Positions 1-7,100 of a stretch of DNA of 64,000 bases are shown one piece after another. Positions within the stretch are counted from its first letter, which is position 1, and each line of letters opens with the position of its first letter. Origin of the DNA: Chryseobacterium sp. StRB126 (GTDB lineage Bacteria > Bacteroidota > Bacteroidia > Flavobacteriales > Weeksellaceae); assembly GCF_000829375.1 (NCBI RefSeq), contig NZ_AP014624.1, positions 558,001-622,000 on the forward strand. The letters are read 5' to 3'. A program made the translations under genes and the position numbers. The notes under the pieces were generated by a model that was not told where the DNA came from, ran no database searches, and saw only the letters and a program-made list of their open reading frames with translations.

Positions 1-116
1 AACCTAACAAAAAATTCTATGACCCAAGAGTTTGGGTAAGAAAAGGTGAGGATACTTTCTCTACAAGATTGGTACAAGCATTTGAAGATTTAAATAACGT
101 AAATACTTTAAAATAA
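1..116 (+). CDS. fbaA: Fructose-bisphosphate aldolase class II, C-terminal end (5' truncated)
   Basis: Only the last 37 codons are in the window, read in the frame that ends at the TAA at 114-116. The tail contains YDPRVWVRKGE followed by an amphipathic helix ending in AFEDLNNVNTL. I recognise this as the C-terminus of class II, zinc-dependent fructose-1,6-bisphosphate aldolase of the E. coli FbaA type, which cleaves fructose-1,6-bisphosphate to glyceraldehyde-3-phosphate and dihydroxyacetone phosphate in glycolysis and gluconeogenesis. The catalytic part lies left of the window and cannot be checked. accD follows on the same strand after 91 bp. Confidence 0.85.
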   Translation, partial: PNKKFYDPRVWVRKGEDTFSTRLVQAFEDLNNVNTLK

Positions 117-122
117 GAACTG

Positions 123-130
123 TACATTTG
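123..130 (+). promoter_or_regulatory. Putative -7 box for accD
   Basis: TACATTTG matches the Bacteroidota -7 consensus TAnnTTTG exactly and lies between the fbaA stop and accD. No clear TTG -33 element is seen at the usual distance. It partly overlaps the left arm of the inverted repeat at 129-177. Confidence 0.45.
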
Positions 131-177
131 TATCAATGTAAAAAGCATTCATAGAAGAGTGTATTTACATTGATACA
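129..177 (+). promoter_or_regulatory. 14-bp perfect inverted repeat in the accD leader
   Basis: TGTATCAATGTAAA at 129-142 is the exact reverse complement of 164-177, with a 21-nt loop. It lies directly after the putative -7 box, so it could be a leader hairpin of the accD transcript or an operator. It has no T-tract, so it is not a classic terminator. Confidence 0.5.
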
Positions 178-207
178 TTTTACATTTATACATTAATACA
201 ATTAAAA

Positions 208-1062
208 ATGGCATTCGACTGGTTTAAAAGAAAAGCAAAAAACATTACCACCTCTACTGATGAGAAAAAGGACGTTCCCAAAGGTCTATGGCATCAGACT
301 CCATCTGGAAAAGTTGTGGAACATGATGAATTAAAGAGAAATAGCTATGTTTCTCCTGAAGACGGGTTTCATGTAAGAATAGGAAGTGCGGAATTTTTTG
401 ACATCCTTTTTGACGGAGGTAAATTTACCGAACTGGATGCCAACGTTGAAAGTATTGATATCTTAAACTTCAAGGATACAAAACCTTATAAAGACCGTTT
501 AAAAGAAGTAAAAGCAAAAACAAAACTTACAGATTCTATCAGAAACGCTGTAGGAACTGTAAAAGGAACTGAAATGGTAGTTTCCTGTATGGATTTCGCT
601 TTTATTGGGGGATCTTTAGGTTCTGTAATGGGTGAAAAAATCAGAAGAGCTGTAGATTACTGTATCGAACACAAACTTCCGTATATGATTATTTGTCAGT
701 CCGGAGGTGCAAGAATGCAGGAAGCGACTTATTCTTTGATGCAATTGGCTAAGGTACAGGCTAAATTGGCTCAGCTTTCAGAAGCGGGTCTTTTATACAT
801 CGCTTACCTTTGCGACCCAACTTTTGGGGGAATTACAGCATCTTTTGCGATGACCGCTGACATCATCATGGCTGAACCTGGAGCACTAATCGGTTTTGCA
901 GGACCAAGAGTAATCCGTGAAACAATCGGTAGAGATTTACCGGAAGGATTCCAGACCTCTGAATTCCTACAGGAAAAAGGATTTGTTGACTTCATTGTAA
1001 AAAGAACTGAAATTCAGGATACTGTTGCTAAAACGGTTAATTTATTAGCAGCAAAAGCATAG
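208..1062 (+). CDS. accD: Acetyl-CoA carboxylase carboxyltransferase subunit beta
   Basis: The 284-residue protein is the beta subunit of the carboxyltransferase half of acetyl-CoA carboxylase. With AccA it transfers the carboxyl group from biotin on AccB to acetyl-CoA, giving malonyl-CoA for fatty acid synthesis in the cytosol. The crotonase-like core is clear: [38 protein letters not shown] and [14 protein letters not shown] are conserved against E. coli AccD. The N-terminal segment that forms the four-cysteine zinc ribbon in E. coli is present (residues about 25-57, [20 protein letters not shown] then [13 protein letters not shown]), but all four cysteines are replaced. Loss of the ribbon cysteines may be general in this phylum. 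ATG at 208 is the first start and the leader is A-rich without a Shine-Dalgarno sequence. Confidence 0.95.
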   Translation: MAFDWFKRKAKNITTSTDEKKDVPKGLWHQTPSGKVVEHDELKRNSYVSPEDGFHVRIGSAEFFDILFDGGKFTELDANVESIDILNFKDTKPYKDRLKEVKAKTKLTDSIRNAVGTVKGTEMVVSCMDFAFIGGSLGSVMGEKIRRAVDYCIEHKLPYMIICQSGGARMQEATYSLMQLAKVQAKLAQLSEAGLLYIAYLCDPTFGGITASFAMTADIIMAEPGALIGFAGPRVIRETIGRDLPEGFQTSEFLQEKGFVDFIVKRTEIQDTVAKTVNLLAAKA

Positions 1063-1116
1063 TTTCTGTAACAAAAACAATACAATCTCTCTCTAATTGG
1101 GGAGAGATTTTTATTT

Positions 1117-1626
1117 ATGAGGACTTTTAAGATATTTTTCAACACCATCAGGAGTATGAGTTTTAAGAAGATTATGCGTCTCTTATCCCTTGTTCTTCCC
1201 CATCCTCTTTTTGCGATACTCAGCTTTCATGCAACAGTTAAAGCCTTTACTATCGCTCAGGCAAAATTCCCCGAAACAGCGTCAAACAATGGCATAGGAA
1301 ACGCTTTCAGACACGCTCTTTGGTGCTGTTTTATCATGATGTATTGCAGCAAAGTTTCTTCTCCTAAAAAAGCACTGGATTTCTGTAAAAGAATGACAGA
1401 TCTCCACGAAGAATTGTTTCCCAACCAACCGTTGGAAACCAAAATGGACCTTCATAACAATAAGTTAGGAATGGATTATTTCATGGAATTATTACCCGGA
1501 ATCCACCGCCAATTCTTCGAAAAAAGTTTTTTTGTAGAAGGATTAGTAAAAAAGATGGATGATGCTAAAGTCTTAAAGAGCTTAGATGACGACTTTGAGG
1601 GGCATCTTGTTTATCTGGAAGAATAG
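1117..1626 (+). CDS. DUF6973-like protein, function unknown
   Basis: This 169-residue protein starts with a basic, weakly hydrophobic segment (residues 1-45), then carries NGIGNAFRHALWCC, TDLHEELFPN and MDLHNNKLGMDYF. The pattern N-G-x-x-x-A-F-R-H-A-x-W, then HE, then D-L-x-N-N-x-x-G resembles the DUF6973 family found in bacterial wall-associated and phage proteins; this is recognition from memory and not a search. The conserved His, Glu, Asp and Asn could form a metal site, but no activity is established. It follows accD after 54 bp on the same strand, with a GGAGAGATTTTT stretch just before the ATG. It may be co-transcribed with accD. No close functional link is visible. Confidence 0.6.
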   Translation: MRTFKIFFNTIRSMSFKKIMRLLSLVLPHPLFAILSFHATVKAFTIAQAKFPETASNNGIGNAFRHALWCCFIMMYCSKVSSPKKALDFCKRMTDLHEELFPNQPLETKMDLHNNKLGMDYFMELLPGIHRQFFEKSFFVEGLVKKMDDAKVLKSLDDDFEGHLVYLEE

Positions 1627-1962
1627 TTTTTTATTTCAAACGCAAGGAATACGCAAAGAAGTTAAAAGCTTTATGCATATTTTTCAGCCGCAAAGGCACT
1701 TCGTTCAGCAAAGGACTCCATCAATACACCCCGCTGAATGCTAACGCCGCTGCGATCGTAAAATTTTTACTTCAAATAAAATCTTAGCGAACAAGCGTTA
1801 AAATAAATCAGCATACAAAAGGCTGAAATCACAGATTTTCAAAAGATTAAATGCTTTTTCAACCACATGACTGAAACTTTCTATAAACTTAGTAGTTTAA
1901 TTCTTTTGTGACTTTTGCAGTTTAAAGTATTTTTGATAAGTTTAAACAATTAAATCAATCGA
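1627..1962. other. Non-coding spacer
   Basis: No convincing ORF lies here. The stretch contains degenerate fragments of the kind GCAAAGGC / ACGCAAAG (around 1641-1710), similar to GCGAAGGCGCAAAG at 24138, so it probably holds decayed intergenic repeats. The right end carries the promoter of the next gene. Confidence 0.5.
1905..1935 (+). promoter_or_regulatory. Bacteroidota-type promoter for the SpmA/B-like gene
   Basis: TTTG at 1905-1908, a 19-bp spacer, and TATTTTTG at 1928-1935 match the -33 TTTG / -7 TAnnTTTG promoter of Flavobacteriia with standard spacing. The ATG follows 27 bp downstream. This is the best complete promoter in the window. Confidence 0.65.
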
Positions 1963-3366
1963 ATGGTTCTCAGCAGAATTTGGTCGGCATTCATTATCAT
2001 TGCCATTGCCATTGCCAGTATAAAATACATTTCGTCAAGTCATTACAAAACCATTTTCAATGACATGGTGGTTGGGAAAGGCGGCGATACAGTTAAGATC
2101 ACAGCTCAGCCCATGAGTGCTCTCTCTCCTGTTGTAAAGGACAGCTTGATGAAGAAAAATGATTTTGCAGACAGCAGAATTCACTATAAGACAGATTCTT
2201 TAAAACAAAATGTACAAGTTTACCGTGTTCAGGAAGCCGATGGAGTGATCGGAACTTCTGAAACTGCTGTAAAAATATGCATTGGATTGATTGGAATTAT
2301 GACTCTTTTTATGGGATTCATGAGTATTGCAGAAAAAGCAGGCGGAATCAATCTTTTAAGTAGATTGATTCAACCATTCTTTTCTAAACTATTTCCAGAT
2401 ATTCCTAAAAACCACCCCGCATTTGGCCACATGCTAATGAATTTCAGTGCCAACCTTCTGGGGTTAGATAATGCTGCCACTCCATTCGGATTGAAAGCAA
2501 TGGAGAGCCTCCAGACCTTAAATCCTAATAAAGATACCGCCAGCAATTCCCAGATTATGTTCCTGTGTCTTCACGCAGGTGGAATGACGCTGATTCCGGT
2601 ATCAATTATTGCTATCAGAGCTTCAATGGGATCCAAAACTCCGACTGATATCTTCCTTCCTTGTATGATTGCTACTTTCGCCGCTACCCTGGCAGCTATG
2701 ATTATCGTTTCTTTATATCAGAAGATCAATCTTCTTCGCCCGGTAGTTATTGCTTATGTGGGTGGAATTTCAGCGATTATCGGGTTATTGGTTGTTTATC
2801 TCGTGCAATTGAGCAAAGATGAGCTTGATGATTTCAGTAAGATATTAAGTAATGGGCTTATCCTCTTTATTTTCCTTGCTATCGTACTTGGAGCCGTTTA
2901 TAAAAAAATTAACGTTTTTGATGCCTTTATTGAAGGTGCCAAAGAAGGATTCTCAACCTGTGTCAAGATTATTCCTTACCTGGTTGGAATGCTGATTGCT
3001 ATTTCCTTACTAAGAACTTCAGGAGTTTTTGATGTTATTATTGATGGAATGAAATGGGTAGCCAATGTAGCTCACCTGGATCCAAGATTTGTAGATGGAC
3101 TTCCAACCGCATTAATTAAGCCTTTGTCCGGTTCCGGAGCAAGAGGAATGATGGTAGATACGATGGCCACTTTTGGAGCAGACAGTTTTCAGGGTAAATT
3201 AGCAGCCGTTCTTCAGGGAAGCTCAGATACTACGTTTTACGTGATTGCAGTCTACTTTGGTGCCGTAGCTATAAAGAATACAAGATATACCGTAATTGCC
3301 ATGCTTTTGGCCGATTTAGTAGGTATTATCACCTCAATTGCTTTAGCGTATCTTTTCTTTGCTTAA
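1963..3366 (+). CDS. Nucleoside recognition domain protein, SpmA-SpmB fusion
   Basis: A 467-residue integral membrane protein with about ten hydrophobic segments. The N-terminal half holds a TM segment, a roughly 65-residue extracytoplasmic loop and then a Gate/nucleoside-recognition domain (MNFSANLLGLDNAATPFGLKA is typical SpmA). The C-terminal half repeats the fold (KEGFSTCVKIIPYLVGMLIAI, then LPTALIKPLSGSGARGMM, typical SpmB). In Bacillus, SpmA and SpmB are separate sporulation proteins; Bacteroidota carry them fused and do not sporulate, so the role here is unknown and probably transport-related. It has its own promoter (1905-1935) and stands alone between unrelated genes. Confidence 0.85.
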   Translation: MVLSRIWSAFIIIAIAIASIKYISSSHYKTIFNDMVVGKGGDTVKITAQPMSALSPVVKDSLMKKNDFADSRIHYKTDSLKQNVQVYRVQEADGVIGTSETAVKICIGLIGIMTLFMGFMSIAEKAGGINLLSRLIQPFFSKLFPDIPKNHPAFGHMLMNFSANLLGLDNAATPFGLKAMESLQTLNPNKDTASNSQIMFLCLHAGGMTLIPVSIIAIRASMGSKTPTDIFLPCMIATFAATLAAMIIVSLYQKINLLRPVVIAYVGGISAIIGLLVVYLVQLSKDELDDFSKILSNGLILFIFLAIVLGAVYKKINVFDAFIEGAKEGFSTCVKIIPYLVGMLIAISLLRTSGVFDVIIDGMKWVANVAHLDPRFVDGLPTALIKPLSGSGARGMMVDTMATFGADSFQGKLAAVLQGSSDTTFYVIAVYFGAVAIKNTRYTVIAMLLADLVGIITSIALAYLFFA

Positions 3367-3367
3367 T

Positions 3368-3395
3368 CTAGTTGCTGGTTTGTCGGTTGCTAGTT
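3368..3395. repeat. Left inverted-repeat flank of the four-helix-bundle gene
   Basis: CTAGTTGCTGG and GGTTGCTAGTT are copies of the reverse complement of the CTAGCAAC unit found on the right side of the gene (3801-3846). The two flanks therefore face each other around the single gene at 3416-3781. Confidence 0.6.
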
Positions 3396-3415
3396 CTTAC
3401 TGCTAAAAATGATAT

Positions 3416-3781
3416 ATGAGCTATAATAAACTTGATATTTACAACATTGCTTTTGAATTGTTTATTGAAACACATCAATTGTCCCTGCAACTACCAAAGT
3501 ATGAACTATACGAGCTTGGCAGTCAATTAAGACGCTCAGCAGACTCAGTTGTTACAAATATCGCAGAAGGTTATGGAAGAAATAGCTATAAAGGAGACTT
3601 CATCAGATTCCTCACTTATTCTCAGGCAAGTTGTGATGAAACGGTATGTCACTTATCAAAAATCACAAGACTTTACCCCGAATTAAGCCAAGAATTTAAA
3701 ACCAAATCTGAACAATATAAACTATTAGGAGGAAAAATAAATAATTTTATAAAATATGTTCAGCTAAGCTGGCGTACATAA
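3416..3781 (+). CDS. Four helix bundle protein (23S rRNA intervening-sequence type)
   Basis: A 121-residue all-helical protein with the family signature of S23/bIVSP four-helix-bundle proteins: LDIYNIAFELFIETHQL at the start, then LGSQLRRSADSVVTNIAEGYGR and FIRFLTYSQASCDET. Relatives are encoded in 23S rRNA intervening sequences, and the accessory protein Avd of diversity-generating retroelements shares the fold; Avd binds nucleic acid. The function of free-standing copies is not known. Here the gene sits between two housekeeping genes and is flanked by inverted CTAGCAAC-type repeats, the right-hand one a tandem array, which suggests it was inserted as a small cassette. No reverse transcriptase is nearby. 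Confidence 0.85.
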   Translation: MSYNKLDIYNIAFELFIETHQLSLQLPKYELYELGSQLRRSADSVVTNIAEGYGRNSYKGDFIRFLTYSQASCDETVCHLSKITRLYPELSQEFKTKSEQYKLLGGKINNFIKYVQLSWRT

Positions 3782-3800
3782 ACCAATAACAAGCAACAAA

Positions 3801-3846
3801 CAACTAGCAACTAGCAACTAGCAACTAGCAACTAGCAACTAGCAAC
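3801..3846. repeat. Tandem heptamer array (CAACTAG x6)
   Basis: Six perfect copies of the 7-bp unit CAACTAG from 3801 to 3842, followed by a partial unit CAAC. It lies just after the four-helix-bundle gene and is inverted relative to GTTGCTAG at 3386-3393. Copy number of such arrays often varies by strand slippage. Confidence 0.9.
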
Positions 3847-3859
3847 AAAACTACCCATT

Positions 3860-4252
3860 ATGATTACAGATAAAGAATTCACACTAAGACTCATCCGCCA
3901 GCTGACACAGGCATTAGAAAAACTGATTCTGGATAAACCGGAAGAAAGTTTATTACAAAAAGAGCTGGATTTCGATACTTTGATGCGTGACATCTTCAAA
4001 ATGAGCTTCACAGAAGTTTCATCTATGACCAAGGAAGAAATGATTGTTCTTGTTAATGAAAGACAGGAAAGAGATCATAAAGATTATTACGAAATGCTGG
4101 GAAACCTTTTCTACTTTAAAAGCAGAGAAGCACAAAATAAAGATTTTCAGGATAAGGCAAAAACATTCTATGAACTGTATCTACAGACCAGCGGAATCTT
4201 TGCTCTTCCCATCATCAATAGAATAAATGAATTAAAAAAAGCACTTGAATAA
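3860..4252 (+). CDS. Hypothetical helical protein, DUF6483-like
   Basis: A 130-residue cytosolic protein without signal peptide or membrane segment, rich in Glu, Lys and Leu and predicted to be mostly helical. The opening MITDKEFTLRLIRQLTQALEKL and the later NLFYFKSREAQNKDF (resembling a TPR-like helix pair) recall the small DUF6483 family, but this is only a resemblance. No catalytic motif is seen. It is preceded by the heptamer array and ends inside its own terminator hairpin. The neighbouring TonB operon converges on it. Confidence 0.6.
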   Translation: MITDKEFTLRLIRQLTQALEKLILDKPEESLLQKELDFDTLMRDIFKMSFTEVSSMTKEEMIVLVNERQERDHKDYYEMLGNLFYFKSREAQNKDFQDKAKTFYELYLQTSGIFALPIINRINELKKALE

Positions 4253-4266
4253 AGTGCTTTTGTATT
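4237..4266 (+). terminator. Intrinsic terminator, possibly bidirectional
   Basis: A perfect 10-bp stem (4237-4246 with 4252-4261: AAAAGCACTT / AAGTGCTTTT) with a 5-nt loop, followed by a T-rich tract. The stop codon of the upstream gene lies in the loop. The A-tract on the left also lets it serve the converging tonB gene. Confidence 0.8.
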
Positions 4267-4267
4267 T

Positions 4268-5158
4268 TTAGAATGTAATTTTATAAGTTCCGCTGGAAGA
4301 TACATTGGCTTTCTCCGCTTTCACATATTTCTTCACCCAACTAACGGATGTAGACGATACACAAGGATCTGAAATACCTCCGGATCTTCTTGCAGAAACA
4401 ACATTTCCAGCTTTATCTACGGTATAAGCAATTGTAATAGAACCACTGGCTGTACAGCTGTGAGACGGTTGCGCCCCACCTCTACCCATAGTGCCGGGAA
4501 TATATCCTACCAGTTTTCTGTCAATCCCCACTTTACTGTCACCGTTTCCTTCTCCACCTAATGGATCTCCAGCATTTCCGGGGCCATTTCCATCTCCCTG
4601 TCCGCCTGGTTTTTGTCCTTTCCCTCCTAGAAACTTACCAATGGCTGCATTTCCTTGCCCGTCACCATTTCCGGTTTTCGAATTGGCTTTAGCAGCTCCT
4701 GATTTTTTAGTGTTTTTAGCAGTACTTGTGCTCGTAGCCTCTTTTTTTTCTGCTTTTTTAGATTCCTCTTTTTTAGGAACCGTATTTTTTGAATTATTTC
4801 CAGTAATAACTTTTTCCTTCACATCAGCTTTCTTCGGCTCAGGTTTTACTACAGGCTCCGGCTTTATTTCTGTTTTGGTTTCAGGAACAGGAACTTCCAC
4901 GGGTTCCGGTGTTACCACTTCTGTTTCAGCAGCCAAACTTCCAGGCTGTTCAGCAGGCTCTTCAACACCGTTTCCGTTTCTATTATCCCCGAAGTTTACC
5001 AGCATGGTGGTTATTACTTCAGGCTCTTTATCCAGTTCGGGCTTTAATTTATAGTAAAAAACAAAAAGCAGAATGGCAGCCCAAATCAGGATAGAAAGCA
5101 ATGCGCTCTTTACCCGATCTCGGTTTTCTTCGTTTTTGTTTGCGGTGTAGCTTCTCAT
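4268..5158 (-). CDS. tonB: Energy transducer TonB family protein
   Basis: A 296-residue TonB-like protein that couples the proton motive force, via ExbB/ExbD, to outer-membrane receptors. It has a short cytoplasmic head, one TM segment (about residues 17-38, LLSILIWAAILLFVFYYK), then a Pro/Glu/Lys-rich stretch (about 80-160), a Gly/Asn/Gln-rich linker (about 160-215) and a C-terminal domain (about 215-296, ending SSSGTYKITF) that matches TonB_C only loosely. The C-terminal domain contains two cysteines (in SHSCTAS and SDPCVSS) that could form a disulfide in the periplasm. It is the last gene of exbB-exbD-tonB, 22 bp after exbD. Its receptor partner is not adjacent. Confidence 0.85.
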   Translation of the reverse strand: MRSYTANKNEENRDRVKSALLSILIWAAILLFVFYYKLKPELDKEPEVITTMLVNFGDNRNGNGVEEPAEQPGSLAAETEVVTPEPVEVPVPETKTEIKPEPVVKPEPKKADVKEKVITGNNSKNTVPKKEESKKAEKKEATSTSTAKNTKKSGAAKANSKTGNGDGQGNAAIGKFLGGKGQKPGGQGDGNGPGNAGDPLGGEGNGDSKVGIDRKLVGYIPGTMGRGGAQPSHSCTASGSITIAYTVDKAGNVVSARRSGGISDPCVSSTSVSWVKKYVKAEKANVSSSGTYKITF

Positions 5159-5180
5159 CTTAAAAAATGACTCTTAGCAT

Positions 5181-5579
5181 TTATTTATCCTTAACGGTTG
5201 CAATAGCAATGTTAAATTTGTGTTTTTCAGCGATTTCCATTACAAAAACAACATCTTTATGCATGGTATTTTCATCAGCTCTGATCGTAAAAGATTTATT
5301 AGTCTGTCCGTTTAATTTATCTGCAATGATCTGCTCCAGTTCTCCTCTGTTTACAGGATTATCATCTACAAAATAAGATCCATCCGGCTTGATACTTACG
5401 ATAACAGGATTGGGAATATTATCTTCAACTGCTCCGGCTTTCGGCAGATTCACCTCTATAGCACTTTGATTGGCTGCAGAGGATGTAATCATAAAGAAGA
5501 TCAGCATCAACAGGATAACATCTGTCATCGCTGCTAAACTGAATTCCGGATTTGCTTTATTTCTTCTCTGAATTTTCAT
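5181..5579 (-). CDS. exbD: Biopolymer transport protein ExbD
   Basis: A 132-residue ExbD/TolR protein. It has a short basic N-terminus, one TM helix (about residues 15-36) with the proton-channel aspartate Asp20 in AAMTDVILLMLIFFMITS, and a periplasmic domain. With ExbB it forms the proton-driven motor that energises TonB. The length is normal for the family. It begins 12 bp after exbB and is followed by tonB, so the three genes form one operon. Confidence 0.92.
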   Translation of the reverse strand: MKIQRRNKANPEFSLAAMTDVILLMLIFFMITSSAANQSAIEVNLPKAGAVEDNIPNPVIVSIKPDGSYFVDDNPVNRGELEQIIADKLNGQTNKSFTIRADENTMHKDVVFVMEIAEKHKFNIAIATVKDK

Positions 5580-5591
5580 CTTAAGAAAGAT

Positions 5592-6296
5592 TTATAAAGG
5601 TTTATTGATAAGATCTAAAAATTCTCCAGACATATTCTGAGCCTTCAGTACAAACTTGTCAATTCTTGTCAAAAGAATATTGTAACAGAAGTTGGCAGGG
5701 ATTGCCACCGCAAGACCAACTGCCGTTTGTCCCAGGGCTGTATATATACCCTCCGAAAGTGTTTTCGGAGAGAAAGATCCGGTTGCATGCGATAGATTAA
5801 AGAAAGCAATAATCATCCCGATTACCGTTCCCAAAAGACCTAACATTGGTGCAATACTCGGTACCACCGCCAGAAGGTTCAGGTTTTTCTCCATATTGGC
5901 AACCTCTACCTGCGCCTGAGCTTCCATAGCACTTACGATATCAGAAACAGGGCGTCCTAATCTTGAGATCCCTTTTTCAAGAATTCTTCCTTCCGGAGAG
6001 TTCTGTGTTTTGCAATAATCTGCGGCTGCTTCTATTTTTCCTTCCTTAATAAAGTCTTCAATATTATTCATGAAGTTGGAGTCTGTTTTAGATGTTACTC
6101 TTTTAATAAAGAAAAACCGTTCAAAAAACAGATACAAAGAAAATATTCCCAACAGCAATACAATTGCCATCACTATTTTAGCGAAGGCTCCTCCGTGGAA
6201 CATGATTTTCCAGAATGAAAATTCTAAATTGTCTGCGGCAACTGCAGGGGTAGTGATTTGTGCAAATAAAATCTGAGAAAGTTCCGTTAACAGCAT
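5592..6296 (-). CDS. exbB: MotA/TolQ/ExbB proton channel family protein
   Basis: A 234-residue ExbB/TolQ homologue with three TM segments: about residues 30-56 (FHGGAFAKIVMAIVLLLGIF...), about 140-165 (SIAPMLGLLGTVIGMIIAFF) and about 180-205 (ALGQTAVGLAVAIPANFCYN). The motifs GLLGTVIGM and TAVGLAVAIP line the channel in this family. It is the first gene of the exbB-exbD-tonB operon. A TACATTTG -7 box lies about 30 bp upstream of the ATG. Confidence 0.93.
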   Translation of the reverse strand: MLLTELSQILFAQITTPAVAADNLEFSFWKIMFHGGAFAKIVMAIVLLLGIFSLYLFFERFFFIKRVTSKTDSNFMNNIEDFIKEGKIEAAADYCKTQNSPEGRILEKGISRLGRPVSDIVSAMEAQAQVEVANMEKNLNLLAVVPSIAPMLGLLGTVIGMIIAFFNLSHATGSFSPKTLSEGIYTALGQTAVGLAVAIPANFCYNILLTRIDKFVLKAQNMSGEFLDLINKPL

Positions 6297-6326
6297 TAAA
6301 TGTGAATTTTATTAAAGTTTCAACGA

Positions 6327-6334
6327 CAAATGTA
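6327..6334 (-). promoter_or_regulatory. Putative -7 box of the exbB-exbD-tonB operon
   Basis: On the minus strand this reads TACATTTG, an exact match to TAnnTTTG, 30 bp upstream of the exbB ATG. No good -33 TTG is seen. Confidence 0.5.
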
Positions 6335-6470
6335 GTGGAATATTATGAATTGCTCTCTTAAAAAATGCTTAAAAACAACTTAAATTTTGTTATGATTTAT
6401 AAACAGCAAATTTCTTTCCAAAAGAAATTTTGAAAAGAAATCTGGTATTAAAAAGAATGATAAGCAGCGC

Positions 6471-6932
6471 TTAGTCTTCGTCTACTTCTATATCATCCTG
6501 TTTGAACTCGCATTTTAGTCTAAAAGGAATCGGAGTATCGGATCCGGTATAGAAATCATCAATGGTTCCCTTCCATATCACCTGAAGCTCATCCTCTTCA
6601 TTCTTCTCGAAAAGAAGCTCATTGTCATAGACATAAGCATCTTCATCATCGAAAAGATCCACCTCTGTATAGGAGTCCTCGTCAGAATCATTGATTTTGA
6701 ATGTTTTCCCTTCTATTTCCGCAGAGTCGATAGGAAAATCGAAGACTTCAAGTGAAAGCTGCGGAAAGTTGTACTGTAATGAATCATCATCTACGTGATC
6801 CAAACTGTCATCCGTAATAATTTCAACCTCTAAAAAATGTTGCTGGTTGCTGTAAACTGCTTTACAATAAGTGTTTCTAATATTGTATTTTAGCGTTTCG
6901 TCCGGATGGTAAATTTTTAAAATCCCTTTCAT
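6471..6932 (-). CDS. Hypothetical acidic protein
   Basis: A 153-residue, strongly acidic cytosolic protein; Asp and Glu dominate, for example SDEDSYTEVDLFDDEDAY near residue 88 and the C-terminus KQDDIEVDED. There is no signal peptide or membrane segment. The alternation of hydrophobic and polar residues suggests a beta-rich fold. I do not recognise a family. A TATCTTTG box at 6981-6988 on the minus strand is a plausible promoter. It is a single-gene unit between exbB and a divergently transcribed lipoprotein gene. Confidence 0.65.
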   Translation of the reverse strand: MKGILKIYHPDETLKYNIRNTYCKAVYSNQQHFLEVEIITDDSLDHVDDDSLQYNFPQLSLEVFDFPIDSAEIEGKTFKINDSDEDSYTEVDLFDDEDAYVYDNELLFEKNEEDELQVIWKGTIDDFYTGSDTPIPFRLKCEFKQDDIEVDED

Positions 6933-6980
6933 TTTTTCTTAAAAAAGAACTGTAATAATATGATTGTTAAACGTTTTAGA

Positions 6981-6988
6981 CAAAGATA
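6981..6988 (-). promoter_or_regulatory. Putative -7 box of the acidic protein gene
   Basis: Minus strand TATCTTTG matches TAnnTTTG exactly, 48 bp upstream of the ATG at 6932. Confidence 0.45.
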
Positions 6989-7073
6989 AAAAATTGATTT
7001 AATGTGAAAAGGATTTTGAATATTATTTTTTAAAATCAATTCATACAATGGGTCTGAATCTACCAATAATACT

Positions 7074-7081
7074 TACTTTTG
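7074..7081 (+). promoter_or_regulatory. Putative -7 box of the DUF885 gene
   Basis: TACTTTTG matches TAnnTTTG exactly and lies 19 bp upstream of the ATG at 7101, giving a very short leader. Confidence 0.5.
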
Positions 7082-7100
7082 TTTTATAAAGATTCTGAAA

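Noticed and set aside
3416..3781. Diversity-generating retroelement accessory gene (avd)
   Set aside because: No reverse transcriptase, template repeat or variable repeat is nearby; only the fold family matches.
3801..3846. Possible CRISPR array
   Set aside because: The repeat is a 7-bp unit without spacers, so it is a simple tandem repeat.
4491..5054. 187-codon plus-strand ORF rich in Phe, Pro and Ser
   Set aside because: It lies wholly antisense to tonB and its composition mirrors the Gly/Lys/Glu-rich linker of that gene. It has no promoter or family resemblance.
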